Shown one piece after another: positions 1 through 7,342 of a stretch of DNA of 25,026 bases. The stretch is from an uncultured Subdoligranulum sp. (GTDB lineage: Bacteria > Bacillota > Clostridia > Christensenellales > CAG-314). The position numbers were made by a program, and so were the translations under genes. Position 1 is the stretch's first letter; each line of letters begins with the position of its first letter. The stretch lies in the NCBI GenBank assembly GCA_902496185.1, contig CABUZX010000019.1, positions 1-25,026 on the forward strand, given 5' to 3'. The notes under the pieces were generated by a model. It saw only the letters and a program-made list of their open reading frames with translations. It did no database searches and was not told the origin of the DNA.

Positions 1-792
1 AAAATTCTATTGAGTATTGCTTATATGGTTGCCGTTTTTTTAGTTAAATCTTTCGTTTGTTACGCGCTTTTGGCGCTGTATTTGTTAGTAAAAATTATTA
101 TTTCAAAAATCCCGTTGCGTAGCGTATTAAAAAGCGTCAAAGCAGTTTTATTTTTGGCGTTGTTTACGGCAATAATCAATATTTTGTTTGTAAAAGGTAC
201 TCAAGAGGAACTATTGCTCCAATGGTGGGTAATAAAAATTTATTCTACGGGGATTATTTCTGCGGGTAAAATGATGTGTAGGCTTGTGCTTTTGGTAATG
301 GGCGCAAGTTTGTTGACGCTTACTACTACGCCGGTGGATTTAACTCACGCAATAGAAAGTTTGTTGTCACCGCTAAAACTCATCAAAGTACCTGTTGCTG
401 ATTTTGCTTTGGTAATGAATATTACTTTGAGATTTATTCCTACTTTAATGGAAGAAACAAACAAAATAATAAGAGCGCAAAAAGCGCGTGGGGCGCAGTT
501 TGATACGGGCAATCTCGTTGCGCGAGCAAAAGCTTTCGTACCGATATTGATTCCATTGTTGGTCAACAGTTTCCGTCGCGCGGAGGATCTTGCTTTGGCT
601 ATGAACGCGCGTTGTTTTGAGGGAAGTACTAAACGCACGCGTTTAAAGAAATTGTCCTTTACTTGGCGAGATTTATTGGGAACGTTGCTGTTTGTCGTTT
701 GTGTGGGTATGACGGTGGCGTTGAGATACGTTGATATTGCATGGCTGACTTCTTTGTTGGGTGAAAAAATCGTTTATTGGATAGGTTTTTAA
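1..792 (+). CDS. ecfT: ECF transporter T component, 5' end cut by window edge
   Basis: Transmembrane coupling subunit of an energy-coupling-factor vitamin/metal importer, which joins the two ATPases (EcfA1/EcfA2) to exchangeable substrate-binding S subunits in the membrane. The visible part is about 263 residues; the family usually has 260-270 and begins with a short N-terminal stretch ahead of the first helix, so roughly 25 residues lie beyond the left edge. The TTG at 10 is not a convincing start, because the reading frame is open to base 1. Several hydrophobic helices are present. The two cytoplasmic coupling motifs typical of EcfT are visible: ARG in RAQKARGAQF (about residue 160, counted from base 10) and ARC in AMNARCFEG (about 201), a small variation on the second ARG. 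The gene is followed directly by truA and then rplM-rpsI, the usual Firmicutes order ecfA1-ecfA2-ecfT-truA-rplM-rpsI, so the ATPase genes are expected just outside the window. Confidence 0.92.
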   Translation, partial: KILLSIAYMVAVFLVKSFVCYALLALYLLVKIIISKIPLRSVLKSVKAVLFLALFTAIINILFVKGTQEELLLQWWVIKIYSTGIISAGKMMCRLVLLVMGASLLTLTTTPVDLTHAIESLLSPLKLIKVPVADFALVMNITLRFIPTLMEETNKIIRAQKARGAQFDTGNLVARAKAFVPILIPLLVNSFRRAEDLALAMNARCFEGSTKRTRLKKLSFTWRDLLGTLLFVVCVGMTVALRYVDIAWLTSLLGEKIVYWIGF

Positions 793-794
793 TA

Positions 795-1532
795 TTGAAC
801 AGATATTGTATAAAAATTGAATATTTGGGGGCAAATTATAGCGGTTGGCAGAGCCAAAAAAACGGGATTGCCGTTCAAGACGTGGTTGAAAGGGCGTTGG
901 AAAAAGTTTTTGGTCATTCGGTAAGACTTACAGCCAGCGGACGTACCGACGAAGGCGTAAACGCACTCGGTCAGGTTGCGCATTTTGACAGCCCCAAAAC
1001 CTTGCGTCCGTACAATTTATGTCGTGGTACGAACGTGTTTTTACCAAAAGACGTTGCGGTAGTGGACGCAAAAATAGTGTCGGAGGATTTCAATGCTCGC
1101 AAATCTGCCAAAAGGAAAACGTATCTATACAAAATGTATATATCTCCTTTTAGACATCCCTTGCTAGACTTGACTCACAAACAAATATATAAGCAACCCG
1201 ATATAAAAGCTATGCAAAGAGCATCGGAGTTGATTGAGGGTAAACACGATTTCAAGTGTTTTATGTCAACGGGTAGCAATGCAAAAACTACCGTTAGGGA
1301 AATTTATTCCTGCAGGGTTACACAGGAAGAAAATATTATTTATATATTCGTTACTGGCAACGCCTTTTTGTACAATATGGTACGCGCAATCGCGGGTACG
1401 CTTTTGTTTGTCGGCATGGGTAAAATTTCTCCCGAAGAAATACCTCAAATTTTACTTTCGGGCAAGCGGAGCAACGCGGGCAAAACAATGTCTCCCAACG
1501 GATTGACGCTTGTATCTGTAGAATACGAATAA
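795..1532 (+). CDS. truA: tRNA pseudouridine(38-40) synthase TruA
   Basis: Converts uridines at positions 38-40 of the tRNA anticodon arm to pseudouridine in the cytoplasm. The protein shows the family N-terminus IEYLGANYSGWQ, the catalytic-Asp motif SGRTDEGVNALGQ (Asp about residue 52; the usual GVHALGQ reads GVNALGQ here) and the C-terminal FLYNMVRAIAGTL segment. The length of 245 residues is normal. The frame is open from a TTG at 777 that overlaps ecfT by 16 nt. I prefer the TTG at 795, which lies 2 nt after the ecfT stop and 9 nt after a purine-rich GGATAGG, because it gives the typical short MNRYCIKIEY start. The start is the least certain part. It is probably translated from the ecfT transcript. 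No clear terminator follows; the next gene has its own promoter. Confidence 0.93.
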   Translation: MNRYCIKIEYLGANYSGWQSQKNGIAVQDVVERALEKVFGHSVRLTASGRTDEGVNALGQVAHFDSPKTLRPYNLCRGTNVFLPKDVAVVDAKIVSEDFNARKSAKRKTYLYKMYISPFRHPLLDLTHKQIYKQPDIKAMQRASELIEGKHDFKCFMSTGSNAKTTVREIYSCRVTQEENIIYIFVTGNAFLYNMVRAIAGTLLFVGMGKISPEEIPQILLSGKRSNAGKTMSPNGLTLVSVEYE

Positions 1533-1591
1533 AACTAAGCAAAAAAACAGTAAAAAATTATAAAATTTATCAAAAACTTAAAACAAAATAA

Positions 1592-1621
1592 TTGACTAAC
1601 TATTTTATTTTGTAGTATAAT
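1592..1621 (+). promoter_or_regulatory. Promoter of rplM-rpsI
   Basis: A -35 box TTGACT (1592-1597) and a perfect -10 box TATAAT (1616-1621) are separated by 18 bp. The predicted start is near 1628, which leaves a leader of about 130 nt before rplM. The strength fits a ribosomal-protein operon. Confidence 0.85.
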
Positions 1622-1627
1622 ACTCAA

Positions 1628-1757
1628 GCTGTGAATAATCTGGTATGTATTTTAAGCTCTGCATACCGCTTGTCGGTCTTCCACTTCCGACGGTTATTCG
1701 TCGTGAACAGCAACAATGCATTTCCATGCAAATCTTAAAATATCAGGAGAATTTTTA
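1628..1757 (+). ncRNA. Structured rplM 5' leader (L13-leader-like cis-regulatory RNA)
   Basis: A closing helix pairs GAATAAT (1633-1639) with GTTATTC (1693-1699), with one G-U pair. It encloses two hairpins, GGTATG/CATACC (1642-1647 with 1662-1667) and GTCGG/CCGAC (1672-1676 with 1687-1691), making a three-way junction. A further small hairpin TGCAT-TTCC-ATGCA follows before the SD AGGAG (1745-1749). Firmicutes carry a known L13 leader family upstream of rplM that is thought to bind the ribosomal protein for feedback control. The placement and shape agree, but I could not compare it with the covariance model, so assignment to that family is inference. Confidence 0.7.
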
Positions 1758-2192
1758 ATGAAAAGTTTTATGGCAAAACACGAGGAAGTCAAACGCAATT
1801 GGTACGTCGTTGACGCTACCGATATGGTGCTTGGCAGACTTGCAAGTCAAGTAGCAGGTATTTTGCGTGGCAAAAATAAGCCAGAGTTTACTCCTCACGT
1901 AGATACAGGCGATTTCGTTATCGTCATCAATACCGACAAAGTAGTTTTGACGGGTGACAAATTGGATCAAAAGGTTTTCCGCCGTCATAGCGGTAAGCCG
2001 GGCAACCTCAAGGAAATCAAATATGGCAAGCTTATGGCAACCCGTAGTGATTTTGTGGTAATGAGAGCAGTTAAGGGCATGCTCCCCAAAAATAGTTTGG
2101 GTGCAAAAATGCTTAAAAAATTGCGTGTATACAAAGGCGCAGAACACGAGCATCAAGCTCAAATGCCTATTGCGCTTGAGTTGAAGGACTAA
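1758..2192 (+). CDS. rplM: Large-subunit ribosomal protein L13 (uL13)
   Basis: Early-assembling 23S rRNA-binding protein of the 50S subunit. The frame is open from an ATG at 1716, but the SD AGGAG at 1745-1749 sits 8 nt before the ATG at 1758, giving 144 residues, which is the normal L13 length. Family landmarks are RNWYVVDATDMVLGRLAS near the N-terminus, the HVDTGDFVIVIN segment, and GMLPKNSLGAKMLKKLRVYKG near the C-terminus. It is transcribed with rpsI, which starts 15 nt later. The structured leader upstream suggests autogenous control. Confidence 0.98.
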   Translation: MKSFMAKHEEVKRNWYVVDATDMVLGRLASQVAGILRGKNKPEFTPHVDTGDFVIVINTDKVVLTGDKLDQKVFRRHSGKPGNLKEIKYGKLMATRSDFVVMRAVKGMLPKNSLGAKMLKKLRVYKGAEHEHQAQMPIALELKD

Positions 2193-2207
2193 TGGGGGTA
2201 GAGATTT

Positions 2208-2612
2208 ATGGCAAAGATGAGTAAAAAAGTTCAGTTTTGGGGTACGGGTAGACGTAAAAAGTCAGTAGCAAGCGTAAGACTTTTGCCGGGTGGCAACGGT
2301 ACAATCACCGTAAACAACAGAGATCTTGACACTTACTTCCCCTTGGATACTCTCAAGTATATCGTAAAGCAACCTTTGGTTGCAACCGAAACTCTCACCA
2401 AATACGACGTAATAGTTAAGGTAGTTGGTGGAGGATATACTGGTCAAGCAGGCGCAGTTCGTCACGGTATTTCACGCGCGTTGGTTGTTGCAGGCGAAAA
2501 CAAGGATATTCTCAAAAAGTCCGGTTTTCTTACTCGTGATCCTCGTATGAAAGAACGTAAAAAGTACGGTTTGCATAAGGCTCGTAAAGCACCGCAATTT
2601 TCAAAGAGATAA
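2208..2612 (+). CDS. rpsI: Small-subunit ribosomal protein S9 (uS9)
   Basis: 30S subunit protein whose C-terminal tail reaches the P-site tRNA. It shows the family features FWGTGRRKKSVASVRL near the N-terminus, GGGYTGQAGAVRHGISRAL in the middle and the basic KKYGLHKARKAPQFSKR tail ending in KR. It has 134 residues, slightly above the usual 130 because of the MAKMSKK N-terminus; the ATG at 2217 is an alternative start. A G-rich SD lies about 8 nt upstream of 2208. It is the second gene of the rplM-rpsI operon and is followed by a strong terminator. Confidence 0.98.
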   Translation: MAKMSKKVQFWGTGRRKKSVASVRLLPGGNGTITVNNRDLDTYFPLDTLKYIVKQPLVATETLTKYDVIVKVVGGGYTGQAGAVRHGISRALVVAGENKDILKKSGFLTRDPRMKERKKYGLHKARKAPQFSKR

Positions 2613-2633
2613 TTATACTTTCTATTTGTTACA

Positions 2634-2667
2634 AAAAATCCGACAAGTTTTGCTTGTCGGATTTTTA
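2634..2667 (+). terminator. Intrinsic terminator after rpsI
   Basis: A perfect 14-bp inverted repeat (2634-2647 with 2653-2666, including ATCCGACAAG/CTTGTCGGAT) has a 5-nt loop and ends in a T run. It closes the rplM-rpsI operon. Confidence 0.93.
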
Positions 2668-2706
2668 TTTCTTATAATTGTAAACAATTTTTTTCTGTCA
2701 AGTTAA

Positions 2707-2712
2707 TATAAT
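2707..2712 (+). promoter_or_regulatory. Possible -10 box of glmM
   Basis: There is a perfect TATAAT between the rpsI terminator and glmM, about 39 nt before the ATG. I see no good -35 at 16-18 bp, so this is tentative. A promoter is required here because the terminator precedes it. Confidence 0.4.
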
Positions 2713-2750
2713 AACAAGTAAACAATCACACGAATAAAGGAGGTAGTCGT

Positions 2751-4070
2751 ATGAATTTGTTTGGCACAGACGGAATAAGAGGTAAATATGGCGAAGAACT
2801 TACAAAAGAAACAGCATACGCTTTAGGTTCGGTTTTAGCGCAGGAACAAAATCAAGCTATCGTAGTGATAGGCAGAGATACTCGTACAAGTGGGAGTGAA
2901 TTGCTTTCGGCGTTGTCTAAAGGAGTTTATGATTACGGTGGTCAGGTACTCAATATGGGAATAGTTCCTACAAACGCCGTTGCTCACTACGTGCTTAAAA
3001 CGGGCGCAGACTTTGGAGTAATGATTTCTGCAAGTCATAATCCGCCGGATTATAACGGTTTGAAGGTTTTTGATAAATACGGAGTTAAGATTTGCGCATC
3101 AAAACAGCACGAATTTAGTCAAAAAATTTTACAAACAGACGTCGTTTTATCCTGTAGAGATACTTACGTTTCACTGTTTGAGGGTAGCGAAGAATCTTAT
3201 ATACAATATATCAAAAGCAATATACAAACTGATTTAAGAGGTTTAAAGATAGCGGTAGATTGTTGCTATGGAAGCGCATACAAAGTAGGAAAGGAAATAT
3301 TTGCCCAATACGGCGCTGACGTAGTAGCTTATTGTAATTTTGATAAAGGCGAATTGATAAACGTTGATTGCGGAGCAACCGTTCCATCCTTTTTGAAAAG
3401 ACAAATGCTTTCAAACGGCTGTCAACTCGGTTTTGCATTTGATGGGGATGCTGACAGAGTGGCCGTATTCGAAGGAGAAACTTTATTGAGTCCTGACAAT
3501 ATATTTTTTGCTTATGCAAAATATTTTTATCAACTCGGTCAACTTAACAAAAACACCGTTGTCGGCACGATTATGACGGATACGGGGTTGGAAAAAAGTC
3601 TTAAAAAACTTGGCGTAAACATGATTCGTACTGACGTCGGTGACAGTAATATTTACGACAAAATGATAAAAGAAGGATTTGTGCTCGGTGGCGAAAACAG
3701 CGGACATTACTTGCTGTCAAATTATGCAACGGGTAGCGACGCATTGATTAATGCGCTTTTAATTGCAAAAATATTTAAGGAAAAGGGTAGTTTGTTGGCG
3801 TTTACAGCGGAATATAAGCCTTATTACAATGCAAGCAAAAATATTTTGGTGGAAAAATCCGTGTTTAATACAATAAGAGATAATGATTCTCTCTGTCAAA
3901 CACGACGACAATTTGCAGAAAAGTATCCTACCTTGCGTTTGGTTGCGCGGTTAAGTGGCACTGAACCCAAAATACGTATTTACGTTGAAGGCAAAAATAA
4001 ATCAACGGTAGAATCGGGTATGACTTTTGTTGTCGGGTTGATTACAACTTTGATTGAATTAAATACTTAA
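2751..4070 (+). CDS. glmM: Phosphoglucosamine mutase
   Basis: Interconverts glucosamine-6-phosphate and glucosamine-1-phosphate in the cytoplasm, supplying UDP-GlcNAc for peptidoglycan. The four phosphohexomutase landmarks occur in order: the active-site serine loop ISASHNPPDYNGLKVF (about residues 93-108), the metal loop FDGDADRV (about 230-237), the sugar-recognition loop GGENSGHY (about 311-318) and the phosphate-binding RLSGTEPKIRIYVEG near the C-terminus. The N-terminal LFGTDGIRG is specific for the GlmM group. It has 439 residues against a usual 445-450. The SD AAAGGAGGT (2736-2744) with a 6-nt spacer fixes the start. No hairpin terminator follows; the promoter of the next gene begins 5 nt after the stop. 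Confidence 0.97.
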   Translation: MNLFGTDGIRGKYGEELTKETAYALGSVLAQEQNQAIVVIGRDTRTSGSELLSALSKGVYDYGGQVLNMGIVPTNAVAHYVLKTGADFGVMISASHNPPDYNGLKVFDKYGVKICASKQHEFSQKILQTDVVLSCRDTYVSLFEGSEESYIQYIKSNIQTDLRGLKIAVDCCYGSAYKVGKEIFAQYGADVVAYCNFDKGELINVDCGATVPSFLKRQMLSNGCQLGFAFDGDADRVAVFEGETLLSPDNIFFAYAKYFYQLGQLNKNTVVGTIMTDTGLEKSLKKLGVNMIRTDVGDSNIYDKMIKEGFVLGGENSGHYLLSNYATGSDALINALLIAKIFKEKGSLLAFTAEYKPYYNASKNILVEKSVFNTIRDNDSLCQTRRQFAEKYPTLRLVARLSGTEPKIRIYVEGKNKSTVESGMTFVVGLITTLIELNT

Positions 4071-4074
4071 TTAT

Positions 4075-4103
4075 TTGACATTGTATAAAAAAATGGTTAA
4101 AAT
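4075..4103 (+). promoter_or_regulatory. Promoter of the CDF transporter, abutting its start codon
   Basis: A consensus -35 TTGACA (4075-4080), a 17-bp spacer and a -10 TAAAAT (4098-4103). The predicted start of transcription (about 4108-4112) coincides with the ATG at 4111. This promoter lies inside the longer open frame, which argues against the upstream TTG or ATG starts. Confidence 0.75.
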
Positions 4104-4110
4104 AAAGGTA

Positions 4111-5226
4111 ATGAATATTTCAAAAAAAGCAAGGAACAAAAAAAATTTGTTTGGCGTAGCGCTGTCATTTGGCGCTAATTTATTGTTAGGCTTAGGCAAA
4201 TTAATCGTGGGTACGGTTTTTGGTTATATTAGCTTGACGGCTGATGCTGTAAATAATCTTTCCGACGCGGTAAATAACGTAGTTTCCTTTGTCAGCGCAA
4301 AAATTGCTGAAAAACCTGCCGACAAAAAGCACCCTTTTGGTCACGAACGTATGGAGTACGTTGCAAGTACCGTGGTAGGTATTATAGTGATTATACTTGC
4401 TTGTGAATTTGCCATCAACAGTATTCAAAAGATTATTTCAAATTTCAATCAACCTACCTTGCCCGATTTTGACGTAATTATAATAGTTATGCTGACTGTA
4501 TCCGTTGTTATAAAAACGTTTATGTCGATAACTTTGTTTGTTAGCGCAAAAAAATACGATTTGCTTTTGCACCGAGCGATAGCGGTGGACAGTTTGAGCG
4601 ACGCAATCAGCTCAGTCGTTATTTTAATTAGTATTTTGCTGGGGCGTTATTTTGAAATCAATATTGACGGGTACGTCGGTTTTGTGGTGAGCGTAGTTAT
4701 TTTTATAAGCGGAGTAAAAATTTTAAAAGATACTCTCAATCCCTTGATAGGAAGCGCGCCAAATAGGGAGGAAACGGACAAAATCAAAAATACCGTTTTG
4801 GGTTTTGACGGAGTACTTGGCGTACACGATCTTATCGTTCATCATTACGGACCAGTAAAGCGCTTTGTTACTTTACACGTTGAAACGGACGCCGAGATGC
4901 CTATTATGGAGGCGCATGAATTGGCTGATAGTATTGAAAGACTGTTTGCGGAAGACGGGATTTATTTGCTCGTACACCTTGACCCGATTGTTACCAACGA
5001 CCAATTTGTAAATGAAAGAAAACAACAGGTTTTGTCTTGTTTAAAGACTTTGACTGATTTTTCGGATATACACGACTTTAGGGTTGTTTACGGCAAAAAG
5101 AATAGGTTGATTTTTGACGTAGAACTGAACTTTGGCTCAAAATTGACGGCAGAGCAAATAACGCAAAAACTACAATGCGAAATATCTCAACAAGACGAAT
5201 ATTGTATTTCAATAGATTACGTTTAA
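4111..5226 (+). CDS. Cation diffusion facilitator (CDF) metal exporter, possibly manganese type
   Basis: Proton-coupled divalent-metal efflux protein with six transmembrane helices and a cytoplasmic dimerisation domain. In TM2 the site-A motif reads NNLSD (Asn48, Asp52) and in TM5 DSLSD (Asp160, Asp164). The zinc type (YiiP) has DxxxD and HxxxD instead, and an N-D-D-D set points toward manganese-type CDFs such as pneumococcal MntE; that substrate guess is inference. A HPFGHER stretch in the TM2-TM3 loop is typical. The length of 371 residues exceeds the common 290-310 because a second dimerisation-like domain follows the first (about 300-371). The start at 4111 was chosen because the upstream alternatives at 4075 and 4093 overlap the promoter. 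No SD precedes 4111, so the gene may be translated from a leaderless mRNA. thyA follows after 30 nt with its own SD and is probably co-transcribed. Confidence 0.9.
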   Translation: MNISKKARNKKNLFGVALSFGANLLLGLGKLIVGTVFGYISLTADAVNNLSDAVNNVVSFVSAKIAEKPADKKHPFGHERMEYVASTVVGIIVIILACEFAINSIQKIISNFNQPTLPDFDVIIIVMLTVSVVIKTFMSITLFVSAKKYDLLLHRAIAVDSLSDAISSVVILISILLGRYFEINIDGYVGFVVSVVIFISGVKILKDTLNPLIGSAPNREETDKIKNTVLGFDGVLGVHDLIVHHYGPVKRFVTLHVETDAEMPIMEAHELADSIERLFAEDGIYLLVHLDPIVTNDQFVNERKQQVLSCLKTLTDFSDIHDFRVVYGKKNRLIFDVELNFGSKLTAEQITQKLQCEISQQDEYCISIDYV

Positions 5227-5256
5227 AAATAGCAAAAGCAAAAAAAGGAGAAACAA

Positions 5257-6084
5257 ATGAGTAAAGCGGACAGGATTTTAGTAGAAAATATACGCGACAT
5301 TTTGCAAAACGGTTGGAAGGACGACCAAGTAGACGTTCGTCCTCGTTGGAGCGACGGTACGCCCGCGCATACTATTAAAAAGTTTTGCATAGTAAACCGT
5401 TATAACCTTAAGGAGGAATTTCCCGTTATTACTCTACGCAAAACCTTTTTTAAAAACTGCATAGACGAAATGTTGTGGATATGGCAACGTAAAAGCAGTA
5501 ATATTGCTGATTTAAACAGCAAAATATGGGACAGTTGGGCGGACCAAAACGGTTCTATCGGCAAAGCCTACGGCTTTCAGTTGGCGCAAAAGAGCAAATA
5601 CCCAGAGGGCGAATTTGATCAAGTTGACCGTATTTTGTACGATTTAAAACATAATCCGTACAGCAGGAGAATTATTGCAAATATGTACGTTCACTCCGAT
5701 TTGCACGAAATGAATCTTTATCCTTGCGCTTACTCCTTTACTCTTAACGTTACGGGTAACGTGCTTAACGGTTTGCTCAATCAGCGTTCGCAAGATATGA
5801 TGGTGGCAAACAATTGGAACGTAGCGCAATACGCGGGCTTATTGTGTATGTTTGCAAAAGTCAGCGGTCTCGTCCCCGGAGAATTGGTACACGTTATTGC
5901 AGACGCGCACATTTACGACAGGCACGTACCTGTGGCTTTGGAACTTATACAAAAACCGCAGTTTGAAGCGCCAAAATTTGTGCTTTCGGATAAAAAAGAC
6001 TTTTATGATTTTACCGTTGAAGACTTTAAACTTGTAGACTACAAGTACAACGAATTTAATACAAAATTAGAGGTGGCGATATAA
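5257..6084 (+). CDS. thyA: Thymidylate synthase (ThyA type, divergent active site)
   Basis: Makes dTMP from dUMP using methylene-tetrahydrofolate, releasing dihydrofolate. It has 275 residues, normal for ThyA. The family landmarks are FPVITLRKTFFK near the N-terminus, YSRRIIANMY, the catalytic cysteine in LYPCAYSF (Cys157), NQRSQDM and ADAHIYDRH near the C-terminus. Two positions are unusual: the residue after the catalytic cysteine is Ala rather than the common His (PCH), and the LGxPFN substrate loop reads VANNWN, keeping the Asn but losing the rest. The protein probably belongs to a divergent subgroup and is not obviously inactive, since Cys, the arginine pair and Asn remain. The SD AAGGAG is well placed. 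Its stop overlaps the folA start by one base (TAATG), so the two are translationally coupled. Confidence 0.93.
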   Translation: MSKADRILVENIRDILQNGWKDDQVDVRPRWSDGTPAHTIKKFCIVNRYNLKEEFPVITLRKTFFKNCIDEMLWIWQRKSSNIADLNSKIWDSWADQNGSIGKAYGFQLAQKSKYPEGEFDQVDRILYDLKHNPYSRRIIANMYVHSDLHEMNLYPCAYSFTLNVTGNVLNGLLNQRSQDMMVANNWNVAQYAGLLCMFAKVSGLVPGELVHVIADAHIYDRHVPVALELIQKPQFEAPKFVLSDKKDFYDFTVEDFKLVDYKYNEFNTKLEVAI

Positions 6085-6584
6085 TGAATGCGATAGTGGC
6101 AGTTGACAGTCAATGGGGTATAGGTAAAAACAACGGGCTTTTGTTTCACCTGCCTCAAGATATGCAGTATTTTAAACAAAAAACATTGGGAAAAATTGTT
6201 GCAATGGGTAGCAATACGTTATTGTCTTTTCCAAATTCCAAACCGCTGAAAAACCGTGTTAATATCGTGCTTTTTCCGGGTGGGGAGCAAAGAGAAGATT
6301 GCCAAATTGTTCAGTCTCTCGAAGAAATGAAAAAAGTATTGCAACAATATCCGAGCGAGGACGTTTTTGTGATTGGTGGCGCTATGTTTTATGCTACTAT
6401 GCTGGATTTTTGCGATACGGTATACGTTACAAAAGTTTCCGCTTGCGGAGACGCACAAGTATTTTTTCCCAACCTTGACGAAAAAGAAGGTTGGTCAAAA
6501 GAGGAAGAGTCTTTGCCTATTTGCGACGGAGAATATACTCTAACTTTTTGTGTTTACAAAAATTCTCAACCAAAATCTTTATAA
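6084..6584 (+). CDS. folA: Dihydrofolate reductase
   Basis: NADPH-dependent reduction of dihydrofolate to tetrahydrofolate, recycling the product of the thymidylate synthase encoded just upstream. It has 166 residues, normal for the family. Landmarks are AVDSQWGIGKNNGLLFHLPQD with the active-site acid in PQDMQYFK (about Asp26), a PNSKPLKNRVNIVL strand-turn, and FVIGGAMFYATML with the GG cofactor motif. The usual MGRxT cofactor contact reads MGSNT, so the Arg that binds the NADPH 2'-phosphate is absent, a family-level variation worth noting. The start ATG overlaps the thyA stop, and GAGGTGG about 8 nt upstream serves as SD. No terminator hairpin is evident after it. Confidence 0.95.
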   Translation: MNAIVAVDSQWGIGKNNGLLFHLPQDMQYFKQKTLGKIVAMGSNTLLSFPNSKPLKNRVNIVLFPGGEQREDCQIVQSLEEMKKVLQQYPSEDVFVIGGAMFYATMLDFCDTVYVTKVSACGDAQVFFPNLDEKEGWSKEEESLPICDGEYTLTFCVYKNSQPKSL

Positions 6585-6639
6585 ACTTTCAATAACTATT
6601 TGTTAGATACGGCAAAATAAACTACTTTTGTATATTAAC

Positions 6640-6668
6640 TTGACATTATTGCAAATATGTAGTATATT
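6640..6668 (+). promoter_or_regulatory. Promoter of the TetR gene, transcript predicted to start at the ATG
   Basis: A perfect -35 TTGACA (6640-6645), a 17-bp spacer and a -10 TATATT (6663-6668). Seven bases after the -10 lies the A of the ATG at 6675, so the predicted mRNA has essentially no 5' leader. Confidence 0.78.
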
Positions 6669-6674
6669 TTTTAT

Positions 6675-7262
6675 ATGACAAAGCAAGTTGTTATAAAAAA
6701 AACCGATATGCGCATACAGCGTACGGTGCGCAATCTTAAACGTACTCTTATAGAGTTGTTAAAGGTTATGCCTTACGACAAAATATCAATAACGGATATT
6801 TGCGACAAGGCGTTGGTTCACCGTACTACGTTTTACAAACATTTTGACAACAAAGAGCAACTTTTGATGATTGCTTTAGCTGACTCTCGCGAAGAAATTT
6901 TTCTTAATTTTTTTGAAAAAATGGAGTTTGATTCACCTAAAGCAATCTATATTTATCTTGCGTGTAACGGATTTGAGTATTTATCCAAGCATAAAACGTC
7001 AATTTTGTCCATTTATAAAAACGTCAACAAGGACGAAATTTTTAACGTTATCAAAAACGCGTTGGAAAGGAGTATAAAATATTTATTGCTAAAAAACAGA
7101 CCTTTTAAAAATTATTCGATACCCATCAACGTATTGTCTACTTTTTATACCGGTGGGTTGGTAAATCTTTTTATTTGGTGGCTCAACAACGACGGTGTTT
7201 ATACCGCTGAAGAAATGATGAAATACGTCAATGCTATTTTTGAACAAAATTACGACGGCTAA
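6675..7262 (+). CDS. TetR/AcrR-family transcriptional regulator
   Basis: A dimeric repressor-type DNA-binding protein of 195 residues. The N-terminal helix-turn-helix is clear: RTVRNLKRTLIELL, then KISITDICDKALVHRTTFYKHFDNKEQLL (about residues 36-64). The C-terminal ligand-binding half is all-helical and divergent, so the inducer cannot be read. It lies directly upstream of the anion permease and malate enzymes, which are the likely targets along with its own promoter; this is inference. There is no SD before the ATG at 6675. The next in-frame ATG (6708) also lacks one. A small terminator follows. Confidence 0.9.
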   Translation: MTKQVVIKKTDMRIQRTVRNLKRTLIELLKVMPYDKISITDICDKALVHRTTFYKHFDNKEQLLMIALADSREEIFLNFFEKMEFDSPKAIYIYLACNGFEYLSKHKTSILSIYKNVNKDEIFNVIKNALERSIKYLLLKNRPFKNYSIPINVLSTFYTGGLVNLFIWWLNNDGVYTAEEMMKYVNAIFEQNYDG

Positions 7263-7289
7263 TTTTTAACAATTTTATAAAAACCATCG

Positions 7290-7319
7290 AAAAAATCTCG
7301 CTTTTGGGCGAGTTTTTTT
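7290..7319 (+). terminator. Intrinsic terminator after the TetR gene
   Basis: A GC-rich stem CTCGC/GCGAG with a 6-nt loop is flanked by an A run and followed by seven or eight Ts. It ends only 24 nt before the permease ATG at 7343, so the permease either has a promoter overlapping this hairpin or depends on partial read-through. Confidence 0.8.
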
Positions 7320-7342
7320 GTGAATACTATACAAAAACACAA

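Noticed and set aside
1716..1757. Longer L13 from the ATG at 1716
   Set aside because: It falls inside the structured leader, has no SD and adds 14 residues not typical of L13; the SD points to 1758.
7304..7342. N-terminal extension of the permease from the TTG at 7304
   Set aside because: The TTG lies inside the terminator hairpin after the TetR gene and the encoded residues are hydrophilic and atypical; the ATG at 7343 is preferred.
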